Part shown: positions 1-8,424 of the stretch, piece by piece
Numbering within the stretch: the stretch's first letter is position 1
Layout of the letters: each line of letters starts with the position of its first letter
Source of the DNA: Agromyces bauzanensis
GTDB taxonomy: Bacteria > Actinomycetota > Actinomycetes > Actinomycetales > Microbacteriaceae
Direction: 5' to 3'
DNA length: 64,000 bases
Assembly (NCBI RefSeq): GCF_014645655.1
Contig: NZ_BMMD01000013.1
Location: 53,118 to 117,117, forward strand
The notes under the pieces: generated by a model
The model's database searches: none
Told to the model about the DNA's origin: nothing
The model's input: the letters and a program-made list of their open reading frames with translations, nothing else
Made by a program: the position numbers and the translations under genes

Positions 1-968
1 GGCTGGTCGACCTCGAGCTGCGAGAACTCGCCGTCGAAGAGCGACTGCACCTCGACGGAGATGTGCGCGACGCCCTCGGTGGGCGGCATCTCGAACGCGG
101 TCTCGCCCGCGATCAGGGTGACCGGGGGGTTCGACACCATCGTCCACACGGGCTCGCTCACCACCCGGTCGTCGATCTCGATGCCGAAGGGGCATCCGGC
201 AGGCTGGAGCACGGGCTGCGTGGTGCACTGCAGCAGGTAGTCGTCGACCTTCGACTGCACCCGCTCGACGAAGGTCGCCGTGGGCATGGCGTCGACCGTG
301 ACCGCCGTACGGGTCGCGGGCTCGACGGGCAGCGCGACGGGAACGGCCTCGAGGAGCGTCGACGTGTACCCGAACTCGTAGACCGCCGGGGCGATGGCGA
401 GATACGGCGTGACCTGCGTGAAGGCGGCGAGCTCCTCGCCGGCCTTCGTCGCCCTGGTGTCGAGCGTGAGCGAGCCCACCGTGAAGAGCGGATTGTGGGC
501 CGCGGTGACGTCGACGACGGCGATGGGGCTCACCGCGAACTCCCACCTGTTGAGGAGCCCGTAGAGCGGAGCGAGGGGCCGCACTTCGAACGTGGTCTCG
601 ACGATGGCGTCTTCGAGCCGGTAGCTCGCCGTGACCGAGTGGATGCCGTCGGGATTCGCGACGTCGCGCACGATGCGAAGGTCTTCGGGCCCCGTTTCGA
701 TGACGTCGGAGCGGAACATCGCCGTCGAGACGTTCTCGGGCAGCCCGAGCGCCGCGAGCTCGGCGGCGTCGAGGGCGACGCCCGGGGTGGTCGAGGCCGT
801 CGCGATGTCGTCCTCCGCGATCGCCGTGAGGTACCGCTCGACGAAGCTCGACGATCCGTAGAAGGTCTGGTTCAGCGCGCCGAGCGCTGCGAGGAACGCG
901 GCGACGAGGAGCAGCGCGAGCGAGGTCCAGCCGAAGACGGACAGGACGGACAGCCGACCGCTGCGCAC
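1..968 (-). CDS. Signal-anchored exported protein of unknown function, C terminus cut by window edge
   Basis: The minus strand holds one open frame that runs off the left edge, so only about 322 residues are seen. I chose the GTG at 968 because GGGGAG lies seven bases upstream; another in-frame GTG at 983 has no such site. Residues about 5-28 form one hydrophobic anchor (SVFGWTSLALLLVAAFLAAL). The rest looks extracytoplasmic, rich in Val, Thr and Ala, with a Cys pair late in the visible part (LLQCTTQPVLQPAGCPFGI) that could form a disulfide. It is divergent from the helicase gene. I recognise no family; an anchored extracellular protein is all that can be supported. Confidence 0.7.
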   Translation of the reverse strand, partial: MRSGRLSVLSVFGWTSLALLLVAAFLAALGALNQTFYGSSSFVERYLTAIAEDDIATASTTPGVALDAAELAALGLPENVSTAMFRSDVIETGPEDLRIVRDVANPDGIHSVTASYRLEDAIVETTFEVRPLAPLYGLLNRWEFAVSPIAVVDVTAAHNPLFTVGSLTLDTRATKAGEELAAFTQVTPYLAIAPAVYEFGYTSTLLEAVPVALPVEPATRTAVTVDAMPTATFVERVQSKVDDYLLQCTTQPVLQPAGCPFGIEIDDRVVSEPVWTMVSNPPVTLIAGETAFEMPPTEGVAHISVEVQSLFDGEFSQLEVDQ

Positions 969-1168
969 GCCTGAGCTCCCCACCCGGACAGTCTACGCAG
1001 GCGGGCACACCGTTCCTGGAGGTTCCACAGGCCCGCCGGGCGTGAGCACAGGAGCAGCGACCTCAGCCGGCGTCACAGGCTGCGCGGTTACAGTGGGAAC
1101 GCGCCCCACGGGCGCCGTGGCCGCGACGCCCGCTCGCGGCATCCGACCGTCGGATCGAAAGCATCCTC

Positions 1169-2494
1169 GTGCAGAACGTGACCCTCACCCGCGAACAGGC
1201 CGCGGTGTTCCAGGCCATCGAAGGCACGCGCGAGCACGTCTTCGTCACCGGCCGCGCGGGCACCGGCAAGTCGACGCTCCTGAACCACCTGAACTGGCAC
1301 ACGCAGAAGCAGATCGTCATCTGCGCGCCGACCGGCGTGGCGGCGCTCAACGTCGGCGGGCAGACCATCCACTCGCTGTTCCGCCTGCCGATCGGGGTCA
1401 TCGCCGACCATGACATCGAGCAGAACGACGCGGTGCGCAAGATCCTGAACGCCATGGACACCCTTGTGATCGACGAGGTGTCGATGGTGAACGCCGATCT
1501 CATGGACGCCATGGACCGGTCGCTGCGCCAGGCCAGGCAGCGGCCGCACGATCCGTTCGGCGGGGTGCAGGTCGTGCTCTTCGGCGACCCCTACCAGCTC
1601 GCCCCGGTGCCCGGCTCGGGCGACGAGCGCCGGTACTTCGCCGACACCTACTCGTCGATGTGGTTCTTCGATGCGAATGTCTGGCGGGAGGCCGACCTGC
1701 GCATCTACGAGCTCGGTGAGATCCACCGCCAGCACGACGACGCGTTCAAGCGCATGCTCGACGCCGTGCGGCACGGCTGGGTGACCGCCGAGATCGCGGG
1801 CGCGCTCAACGATGCGGGCGCGCGGCGGCCGTGGCCCGAGCAGGGCGCCATCACGCTCGCCACCACCAACGAGACCGTCAACCGCATCAACCGCTCCCAG
1901 CTGCACCGGCTGCCCGGGCAGTCGCTCGCGAACGAGGCCGAGGTCAACGGCGACTTCGGCGGGCGTGCGTTCCCGGCCGACGAACGGCTCGAGCTGAAGC
2001 TCGGCGCGCAGGTCATGTTCCTGCGGAACGACACCGCGGTGCGCGGCGACGGCCCGCGGTGGGTCAACGGCACCATCGGCACGGTCACGTCGCTGACGCG
2101 CGAGGTGCGCGTGGAGATCGACGGCGAGGAGCACGAGGTCGAACCGGCCACCTGGGAGAAGTACAGGTACACGTGGGATCCGGCCCGAAAGAAGCTCGAA
2201 CGTCAGATCGTCGCCGAGTTCACGCAGTTCCCGCTGCGACTCGCGTGGGCGGTCACGATCCACAAGTCCCAGGGGGCGAGCTACGATGCCGCCATCGTCG
2301 ATCTGGGATCACGGGTGTTCAGCCCGGGCCAGACGTACGTGGCGCTGTCGCGGCTGACGAGCCTCGAGGGCCTCTACCTCGCCCGCCCGCTGCGTCCGAG
2401 CGACATCATGGTCGACCGCGATGTCGAGCGATTCATGTCCGGGGCGGTGCGCGACATCGGCACCGACGCCGTGCAGCCAGGGGCGACGGCCTGA
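1169..2494 (+). CDS. PIF1/RecD-like DNA helicase (AAA family ATPase)
   Basis: A 441-residue cytoplasmic superfamily 1 helicase. Walker A is GRAGTGKST (about residues 28-36), the Walker B region is LVIDEVSMV (about 93-101), and the C-terminal UvrD-like motif is AWAVTIHKSQGASYDAA with QTYVALSRLTSLEGLYL. These are diagnostic of the PIF1/RecD2 group, which unwinds DNA 5'-3' using ATP. The length suits short bacterial PIF1-like proteins without extra accessory domains. The GTG at 1169 lacks a strong Shine-Dalgarno sequence; a second in-frame GTG lies at 1178. It stands alone between a divergent membrane protein and a lipoprotein gene, so its in vivo role (repair or replication restart) is inferred from family only. 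Confidence 0.9.
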   Translation: MQNVTLTREQAAVFQAIEGTREHVFVTGRAGTGKSTLLNHLNWHTQKQIVICAPTGVAALNVGGQTIHSLFRLPIGVIADHDIEQNDAVRKILNAMDTLVIDEVSMVNADLMDAMDRSLRQARQRPHDPFGGVQVVLFGDPYQLAPVPGSGDERRYFADTYSSMWFFDANVWREADLRIYELGEIHRQHDDAFKRMLDAVRHGWVTAEIAGALNDAGARRPWPEQGAITLATTNETVNRINRSQLHRLPGQSLANEAEVNGDFGGRAFPADERLELKLGAQVMFLRNDTAVRGDGPRWVNGTIGTVTSLTREVRVEIDGEEHEVEPATWEKYRYTWDPARKKLERQIVAEFTQFPLRLAWAVTIHKSQGASYDAAIVDLGSRVFSPGQTYVALSRLTSLEGLYLARPLRPSDIMVDRDVERFMSGAVRDIGTDAVQPGATA

Positions 2495-2583
2495 CGCCGT
2501 CCGTGGCCGCTCGAACGCGTCGCGTACGTCGGCGCCACCTGTGCGGGTTACAATCGCTGCGGGCGCACGGCTAGGGGGGCAAG

Positions 2584-3894
2584 GTGGCTGACCGTCTGGG
2601 AAGATCACGGCGGCGGGTCGGACTCGTCGCCGCGATCGCTGCATCCCTCGTGCTCTCGGGGTGCACGATCGGCGTCATCGACCCGGCCGCCGAGTTCGAA
2701 CAGGTCGACGCCGCGCTCACCGAGGAGACTGCGAGCGGCATGCAGGCCCTCCTCGACCAGGCCGTCGCCCTGAGCGGCTCGAGTGGCGGGCTCGCCGGCG
2801 TGTGGGCGCCGTGGGCAGGCGAGTGGATCGGGACATCCGGCACTTCCGGATTCGGCGAGGGTTCGCCCGAGGTGCAGCTCGACGACCGATTCCATCTCAC
2901 GACCGTCACGACCGAGATCACCTGCAGCGTGCTGCTGGCCCTCGTCGACGAGGGCGTCGTCTCGCTCGACGACGAGGTCGAGCGGTACGTGGACTGGATC
3001 CCTCGGCTCGACGGCATCACGCTCGAGCACCTCTGCCGGCACACGTCGGGCCTCGCCGACTACCACCCGGGCCTGCGGAGCCACTTCGTGGCGAACCCGC
3101 AACGTCCGTGGCCGCCGGCGGAACTGGTCTCCAACGGGCTCGCGATGTCGCGGACCGGCCCGCCGGGGGAGCAGGTGCGCGAATCCCGCACGGGCATCCT
3201 CCTGCTCGCGCTGGCGCTCGAGCGCCGTACCGGCCGGTCGTGGTCGGACCTCGCGTCCGAGTACGTCTTCGAACCGCTGGGAATGGAGGCCACGGAGCTG
3301 CCGGATGCCTCGGTCACCGAGCATGACGGCACACTCGACGCCTACTCGGCCCGCATCGGGCAGGACGGCGCCGTCGACTGCGCCGTGCTCGTCGACGACT
3401 CCGCGCAGTCGAGCTCGATGGGCGGAGCCGCCGCCGGCGCCGTGTCGAACCTCGAGGACGCACGCCGCTTCGCACAGGCCTTCGCCACCGGCGCGCTCCT
3501 CGACGAATCGACGATGCGCGAGCAGTGGACGACGCTCCCACTCGGCGGGTCGGTGCCCGCGTGGTACGAGGCGGGCATCGGCGGATTCCAGTACGGGCCG
3601 TTGCGCGGCGCGGCCGGTGAGAGCCCAGGTGCGCTCACCGCCGCGTTCACCGACCCCGGCAGCGGTCTCACGGTCGTGGTGGCGCTCAACAACTCCACCT
3701 CGGGCGCCGACTTCGTGCGGGAGGTGGCATTCGGTGTCGCCTCGATCGCCTCGAAGGCCGAGGCCGCCCCCGAACACGAGCGTCCGATGATCGAACTCCC
3801 GTGGTCGATCGACCAGGTTTCTGCGAGGATGCAGGAACTGGCGAAGTGCCCGAGCACGCCGGAGGCGACGCCCGAGCTCGTTCCGTCGGGCTGA
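2584..3894 (+). CDS. Lipoprotein of the serine beta-lactamase-like family, catalytic residues lost
   Basis: 436 residues with a lipoprotein signal (lipobox LVLSGC, Cys about 27) and the beta-lactamase/DD-peptidase-like fold (VDEGVVSLDDEVERYV, HTSGLADY, YVFEPLGMEATELP). In active relatives an SxxK nucleophile precedes the LxxLVDEG helix; here that segment reads FHLTTVTTEITCSVLLALVD, with Thr at both the Ser and Lys positions. The usual YxN is ESR (about residue 200), and no K/H-x-G motif is seen near GGFQYGPLRGAAGE. I infer an inactive pseudoenzyme or binding protein on the outer face of the membrane. The GTG start has GGGGGGCAAG upstream. Confidence 0.8.
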   Translation: MADRLGRSRRRVGLVAAIAASLVLSGCTIGVIDPAAEFEQVDAALTEETASGMQALLDQAVALSGSSGGLAGVWAPWAGEWIGTSGTSGFGEGSPEVQLDDRFHLTTVTTEITCSVLLALVDEGVVSLDDEVERYVDWIPRLDGITLEHLCRHTSGLADYHPGLRSHFVANPQRPWPPAELVSNGLAMSRTGPPGEQVRESRTGILLLALALERRTGRSWSDLASEYVFEPLGMEATELPDASVTEHDGTLDAYSARIGQDGAVDCAVLVDDSAQSSSMGGAAAGAVSNLEDARRFAQAFATGALLDESTMREQWTTLPLGGSVPAWYEAGIGGFQYGPLRGAAGESPGALTAAFTDPGSGLTVVVALNNSTSGADFVREVAFGVASIASKAEAAPEHERPMIELPWSIDQVSARMQELAKCPSTPEATPELVPSG

Positions 3895-3929
3895 GTTGCT
3901 TTCCATCAAGACCCGCAGAGGAGGACGAC

Positions 3930-4419
3930 GTGGGCAGGTTGATGTCCAGCGGCCTGACGTCCGTCGACGGGTACATCGCCGATGAGCGCGGCGACTTCGG
4001 CTGGGGAGCACCGGATGCCGCGGTGCTCGCGTTCGTGGACCACCTCGGGCGATCGATCCGCACCTACCTCTACGGCCGCCGCATGTTCGAGGTGATGCGC
4101 TACTGGGAGCGCGCCCACGAGGAGCCCGACCGCACCGACGTCGAGCGCGACTACACGTCGGCGTGGCAGGCGGCCGACAAGGTCGTGTTCTCGACGACGT
4201 TCGATGCGGACGGCACCAAGCGCACCCGGCTCGAGCGGAGCTCGGACGTCGACGCGGTGCGCGACCAAGTGCAGAACTCCACCTGGGACGTGTCGATCTC
4301 GGGCCTCGCCGCGCACGCCTTCCGGGCGGGCCCCGTCGACGAGGTGCGCCCGTTCCTGCATCCCGTCGTGGTGGGCGGCGGCACGCGGTGTGGTGTTCTT
4401 GCGATATCGGGTCAGGTGA
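3930..4419 (+). pseudogene. Dihydrofolate-reductase-family (RibD C-terminal-like) gene with internal out-of-frame deletion
   Basis: Starts at GTG 3930 behind AGGAGG and reads as a normal DHFR-family protein (GLTSVDGYIADERGDFGWG, TYLYGRRMFEVM) up to HPVVVGGGT at about residue 150. The frame then diverges. The proper C terminus, GVVFLRYRVR followed by stop, is found immediately afterwards in another frame and ends at 4419. In the family some 20-30 codons normally separate these motifs, so a short stretch has been lost together with a frameshift. The uncorrected frame would run on to 4496 through the start of the next gene. Such proteins are usually NADPH-dependent reductases of unclear substrate; this copy is probably non-functional. 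Confidence 0.75.
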
Positions 4420-4444
4420 TCCGCAGAAGAAGGGGGAAGAGTCC

Positions 4445-5281
4445 ATGTGCAGGTGGCTGGCGTATCTGGGGGAGCCGTTGCGCCCCTCGACCATAGTGCT
4501 CGACGCGAACAACTCGATCGTGGCGCAATCGCTCGACTCGTCGCTCGGCGCGGAGACGGTGAACGGCGACGGCTTCGGGTTCGGCTGGTATCCGACCGAC
4601 GCGCCGGCGGGAACGGAGCCGGCACTCTTCCACAGTACGGAGCCGGCCTGGAACGACCAGAACCTCCGTGAGCTCACGCGGGCGATCCTGTCGCCGCTCT
4701 TCTTCACGCACGTGCGCGCCGCCGCCGCGCCGCCGATCCAGCAGACGAACTGTCACCCGTTCCGCTACGAGAACTGGATGTTCATGCACAACGGCGCCAT
4801 CGGGGGCTGGCACAAGGTCAAGCGCGACCTCACGCTCGCGATCGACCCGTCGCTGTATCCCAACGTCCTGGGCACGACCGACTCGGAGGTGCTCTTCCAC
4901 CTCGCGCTGACGCTCGGCCTGGCCGACGATCCGGTTGCGGCCGTCGGGCGCGCGATCCGCACCGTCGAGTCCGTCGGGCACGAACACGACGTGCAGTTCC
5001 CGTGGCAGGGCACGATCGCGGTGTCCGACGGCCAGCGGGTGTGGGCGTTCCGGTATTCGTCGCAGGGGCGCACGCGTTCGCTCTTCCATTCCGCCGACGT
5101 CCCGACGCTGCGGGAGATGTATCCCGATGCCGAGCGACTGCGGCTGTTCGGCGATGAGGCGCATCTGGTGGTCTCCGAGCCGCTCTCCGAGATGCCGGGG
5201 GTGTGGGTCGAGGTGCCGGAGTCGACGGCGGCGATCCTCGAACCCGGCGGGTACCGTCACGAGCCCTTCCTGGCGGACTGA
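4445..5281 (+). CDS. Class II glutamine amidotransferase (YafJ/EgtC-like)
   Basis: 278 residues beginning MCRWLAYLGEP, which exposes the nucleophilic Cys2 after Met removal, as in Ntn-type glutaminases. Family motifs are GDGFGFGWY (about 42-50), FFTHVRAAA and QQTNCHPFRYENWMFMHNG (about 90-118), with LGTTDSEVLF later. Such proteins hydrolyse glutamine and pass ammonia to a substrate; which substrate cannot be told here. It lacks a partner synthetase domain, consistent with stand-alone YafJ-like members. The ATG at 4445 is preceded by AAGGGGGAAGAG. It lies just after the broken reductase gene, 36 bases ahead of the DUF2252 gene, and the two may be cotranscribed. Confidence 0.9.
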   Translation: MCRWLAYLGEPLRPSTIVLDANNSIVAQSLDSSLGAETVNGDGFGFGWYPTDAPAGTEPALFHSTEPAWNDQNLRELTRAILSPLFFTHVRAAAAPPIQQTNCHPFRYENWMFMHNGAIGGWHKVKRDLTLAIDPSLYPNVLGTTDSEVLFHLALTLGLADDPVAAVGRAIRTVESVGHEHDVQFPWQGTIAVSDGQRVWAFRYSSQGRTRSLFHSADVPTLREMYPDAERLRLFGDEAHLVVSEPLSEMPGVWVEVPESTAAILEPGGYRHEPFLAD

Positions 5282-5317
5282 CGAGGCGTCGGCCGGCCGG
5301 CCGGAGAGGACCGCGAC

Positions 5318-6748
5318 ATGATCGACGAGCTCGGCACCGCCCCGCCGCCGACGGACTTCGCCGCGCGCGCGGAATGGGGCAGGGCGGCGCGACGCCGTGT
5401 TCCCCGGTCGTCCCATGCAGGATGGCACCCGCCGGAAGGCCGTCCGGATCCGGTCGCGCTGCTGGAGGAGCAGTCGCTGGGGCGGGTGCCCGAGCTCGTG
5501 CCGATTCGGCACGCCCGGATGCTCGTGTCGCCGTTCACCTTCTACCGGGGTGCGGCCGTGCTCATGGCATCCGACCTCGCGACGACGCCGGACTCCGGCA
5601 TCACCGTGCAACTCTGCGGCGACGCCCACCTCTCGAACTTCGGGCTCTTCGGCACTCCGGAACGCCGGCTGCTCTTCGACATGAACGACTTCGACGAGAC
5701 TTTGCCTGGACCCTGGGAGTGGGACCTCAAGCGCCTCGTGGCGAGCTTCGAGGTGGCGGGCCGTCATCGCGGCTTCGACGATGCCGAGCGCGACGCGATC
5801 AATCGCACCGTCGTGCGGGGATATCGCGAACGGATGTCGCGCGCCGCCGAGTCCCGGGTGCTCGACGCGTGGTACGACCGGCTCGACGCCGACCAGGTGG
5901 CCGCGTGGGTGCGAGTCGAGCGCGACGCGCGCCACGCGGGCGACCGTCAGGTGAAGCGCACCGACGAGATGATCGCGAAGGCTCGGACGCGCGACAGCAT
6001 GCGTGCCTTCTCGAAGCTGGTGCAGAACGTCGACGGGCGCCTGCAGATCGTCGCCGACCCGCCGCTCGTCGTCCCCCTCGAGGACCTGCGCCCCGCCGGT
6101 CGCACGCACGAGGAGGACATCGAGGCGATTCGTCGCATCCTCCGCGACTATCAGGCGACCCTTCCGGGATCGAGGCACCCCATTGCCGAGTTCACCTACA
6201 TGCACATGGCCCGGAAGGTCGTGGGCGTCGGCAGTGTCGGCACCCGTGCATGGGTCGTGCTGTTGCGCGGCCGCGCCGACGACGACCCGCTGCTGCTCCA
6301 GGCGAAGCAGGCCGAGGCATCGGTGCTCGAACGGTACCTGGCGCCGAGCGAGTACGCGCACCACTGCGAGCGGGTCGTGCGCGGGCAGCGACTCATGCAA
6401 GGGGCGAGCGACCTGTTCCTCGGCTGGCAGCGGGTGGAGGGGCACGACGGCGTCGCGCGCGACTTCTACCTCCGGCAGATGTACGACTGGAAGGGCGCGC
6501 TCGACCCCGAGGGCATGGTGCCCGCGGGCACGAAGCTCTATGCGCAGGTATGCGGTGAGACCCTCGCGCGGGCGCATGGCCGCTCGGGCGACCGAGTGGC
6601 GATCGCGGCCTACGTCGGGTCGAGCGACCGGTTGGATCGTGCGCTCGCCGAGTTCGCGTCCGACTATGCCGACCAGAACGAACGCGACTATGCGGCGTTC
6701 GCCGAGGCGGTGGCATCCGGTCGACTGCCGGCGTCAGAGCTCGGGTAG
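5318..6748 (+). CDS. DUF2252 family protein
   Basis: 476 residues matching DUF2252, a kinase-like-fold family of unknown activity that is common in actinobacteria. Seen: RRVPRSSHAGW near the N terminus, PFTFYRGAAVLMASDLA (about 72-88), CGDAHLSNFGLF (about 98-109), MNDFDETLPGPWEWDLKRL (about 118-136) and FTYMHMARKVVGVGSVGTR (about 291-309), all in family order and at family length. The Asp-rich DFDE and GDAHLSNFG motifs resemble aminoglycoside-phosphotransferase-type active sites, which is inference. ATG has GAGAGGA seven bases upstream. No signal peptide or membrane segment is seen. Confidence 0.88.
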   Translation: MIDELGTAPPPTDFAARAEWGRAARRRVPRSSHAGWHPPEGRPDPVALLEEQSLGRVPELVPIRHARMLVSPFTFYRGAAVLMASDLATTPDSGITVQLCGDAHLSNFGLFGTPERRLLFDMNDFDETLPGPWEWDLKRLVASFEVAGRHRGFDDAERDAINRTVVRGYRERMSRAAESRVLDAWYDRLDADQVAAWVRVERDARHAGDRQVKRTDEMIAKARTRDSMRAFSKLVQNVDGRLQIVADPPLVVPLEDLRPAGRTHEEDIEAIRRILRDYQATLPGSRHPIAEFTYMHMARKVVGVGSVGTRAWVVLLRGRADDDPLLLQAKQAEASVLERYLAPSEYAHHCERVVRGQRLMQGASDLFLGWQRVEGHDGVARDFYLRQMYDWKGALDPEGMVPAGTKLYAQVCGETLARAHGRSGDRVAIAAYVGSSDRLDRALAEFASDYADQNERDYAAFAEAVASGRLPASELG

Positions 6749-6754
6749 CCTCGG

Positions 6755-6930
6755 CGGGTGCCGGGCGCCTCGAGCACTGCGTCCTCGTACTCGATGCGTG
6801 GCCTGCCGGTGCGCGTGCGCCAGTTGACGAGCCGAACCCCCGTCGAGCGGGCGTGATTCGCGGCGAGCTACGCGTGCCAGGCCTCACGGGTCTCGGCGTG
6901 CACATGCTCGGCATCCGCTCGCCGCGTCAT
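6755..6930 (-). pseudogene. N-terminal remnant of a YdeI/OmpD-associated family gene with a nonsense codon
   Basis: On the minus strand from ATG 6930 the translation reads HVHAETREAWHA, then TAG, then LAANHARSTGVRLVNWR and IEYEDAVLEA before it decays into the 3' end of the DUF2252 gene. In the YdeI/OmpD-associated family a Trp sits where the stop is (EAWHAWLAANHA), so a TGG to TAG change explains it. Everything after the first ~55 residues is gone. The fragment is clearly derived from a real gene and no longer codes for a useful protein. A short GC hairpin with a GAAA loop (6957-6972) lies just upstream of it. Confidence 0.6.
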
Positions 6931-7056
6931 GCCGTCAGGGTACCGAGGGCCGCCGACGGGCCGAAAGGCCCGACCCCCTCCCCGGCCCGACGCGTAGCCT
7001 GACCGCGGGCCTCAGGCCGCAGGTACGCGTCGGCTCCATGAAGCTGGGGGGACAAC

Positions 7057-8370
7057 ATGTCGGCAACCGAAGAGAAGAAGCGGATGACAGTCGCCCAGGC
7101 GACGTTCATCGGCGTGGGATCGATGGTCGGGGCGGGCATCTTCGCCCTGCTCGGCGCCGCGGGGGCAGTGGCCGGGTCGGCCGTCTGGCTGTCGTTCCTG
7201 ATCGCCGGCGCCATCGCCGGGCTGCAGGGGTACTCGTTCGCCAAGCTCGGGGCGACGTTCCCGTCAGGTGGCGGGCTGCTCGCCTTCCTCGCCCACGGGT
7301 TCGGAGAGGGGCACTTCGCCGGAGTCGTGTCCTGGCTCTTCTACGTCACCGGTGCGATCGTCGCCGCGATGGTCGCCTCGTCGTTCGGCGGATACGCGAG
7401 CTCGGTGTTCGCCGGTGACGACCCGTTCTGGGTGACGGCGTTCGCGGTCGCCCTCGTCCTCGTGATGACCGCGCTCAACGCGGTCGGATCGAACGCGGTG
7501 GCGCGGGTGCAGTCGGTGATCGTGAGGATCGTGCTCGGCATCCTCACCGTGTTCGCCGTGGTCACCATCGCCAACTGGGACCCGGCGCTCCTCGACCCCG
7601 CGGGCTACCCGGGCGTGCGCGAGATCATCGCGAGCGTCGCGCTCACGTTCTTCGCGTTCCTCGGCTTCGGCGTCATCACCTTCACCGCGAAGGACCTGTC
7701 GAATCCGAAGCGCCAACTGCCGCGCGCGGTGTACATCGCGCTCGCGATCGCCACCACGATCTACGTCGCCGTCGCGCTGGGCGTCTTCGGCACGCTCTCG
7801 GCCGAGCAGGTCGTCGACTATGGCACCACGGCCCTCGCTGAGGCCGCGCGCCCGGTGCTCGGAGACTGGGGTTACGTGCTCATGGTGATCACGGCGCTGT
7901 TCTCGACGGCCGGCGCCGTGAACGCGAGCCTCTACCCGTCGGTGGGCATGACGCAGCATCTGGCCAAGGTCGGCCAGTTCCCGCCCGTCTTCGGCCGTTC
8001 GCTCGGCCGGGCGCCGGTCGGCCTGCTGGGCATGGCCGCGCTCGCGATCCTCTTCGTGACCCTCTTCGACCTCAACAAGATCGCATCGATCGGCAGCGCC
8101 GTGGCACTCCTGGTGTTCTCGGCCGTGACGATCTCGCACTTCCGGCTCTACCGGCAGACCGGAGCGAGCCTCATCGTGCTCATCATCGCGCTCGTGGCCA
8201 CCCTCGGCACCTTCGTCGTGTTCGTCACGACGACGCTCGTGAACGAGCCGGCCACTGCGGTCGCGCTCGTCGCCATCCTCGTGCTGGCGATCGTGATCGA
8301 CCTCGTCTGGAAGCGGGTCCGCGCACGCCGCGAGCACGACGCACCCACGGTCACCGATCACGACGGGTGA
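7057..8370 (+). CDS. APC-family amino acid permease
   Basis: 437 residues, about 12 transmembrane helices, with the APC N-terminal signature FIGVGSMVGAGIFALLGAAG (about 15-34) that forms the unwound TM1 binding segment, and FFAFLGFGVITFTAKDLSNP with KRQLPRAVYIALAIATTIYV in TM6/7. It should import amino acids or similar amines by proton or sodium coupling; specificity cannot be read. It ends in a short basic tail. The ATG is preceded by GCTGGGGGGACA. It is monocistronic and convergent with the M20 peptidase gene. Confidence 0.88.
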   Translation: MSATEEKKRMTVAQATFIGVGSMVGAGIFALLGAAGAVAGSAVWLSFLIAGAIAGLQGYSFAKLGATFPSGGGLLAFLAHGFGEGHFAGVVSWLFYVTGAIVAAMVASSFGGYASSVFAGDDPFWVTAFAVALVLVMTALNAVGSNAVARVQSVIVRIVLGILTVFAVVTIANWDPALLDPAGYPGVREIIASVALTFFAFLGFGVITFTAKDLSNPKRQLPRAVYIALAIATTIYVAVALGVFGTLSAEQVVDYGTTALAEAARPVLGDWGYVLMVITALFSTAGAVNASLYPSVGMTQHLAKVGQFPPVFGRSLGRAPVGLLGMAALAILFVTLFDLNKIASIGSAVALLVFSAVTISHFRLYRQTGASLIVLIIALVATLGTFVVFVTTTLVNEPATAVALVAILVLAIVIDLVWKRVRARREHDAPTVTDHDG

Positions 8371-8424
8371 GCGGATGCCGCGCGCGATCCGCGGGGGGAT
8401 GCCGCGACATCGCCCGGACCGCCG

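Noticed and set aside
2605..4707. 700-codon antisense frame over the lipoprotein and DHFR remnant
   Set aside because: Same reason; it crosses several real gene boundaries without any motif.
4412..6577. 721-codon antisense frame over the amidotransferase and DUF2252 genes
   Set aside because: Shadow of two well-recognised sense genes; composition is unlike a protein.
6957..7056. Riboswitch ahead of the permease gene
   Set aside because: Only one short GGGCC-GAAA-GGCCC hairpin is seen; no conserved riboswitch core could be recognised.
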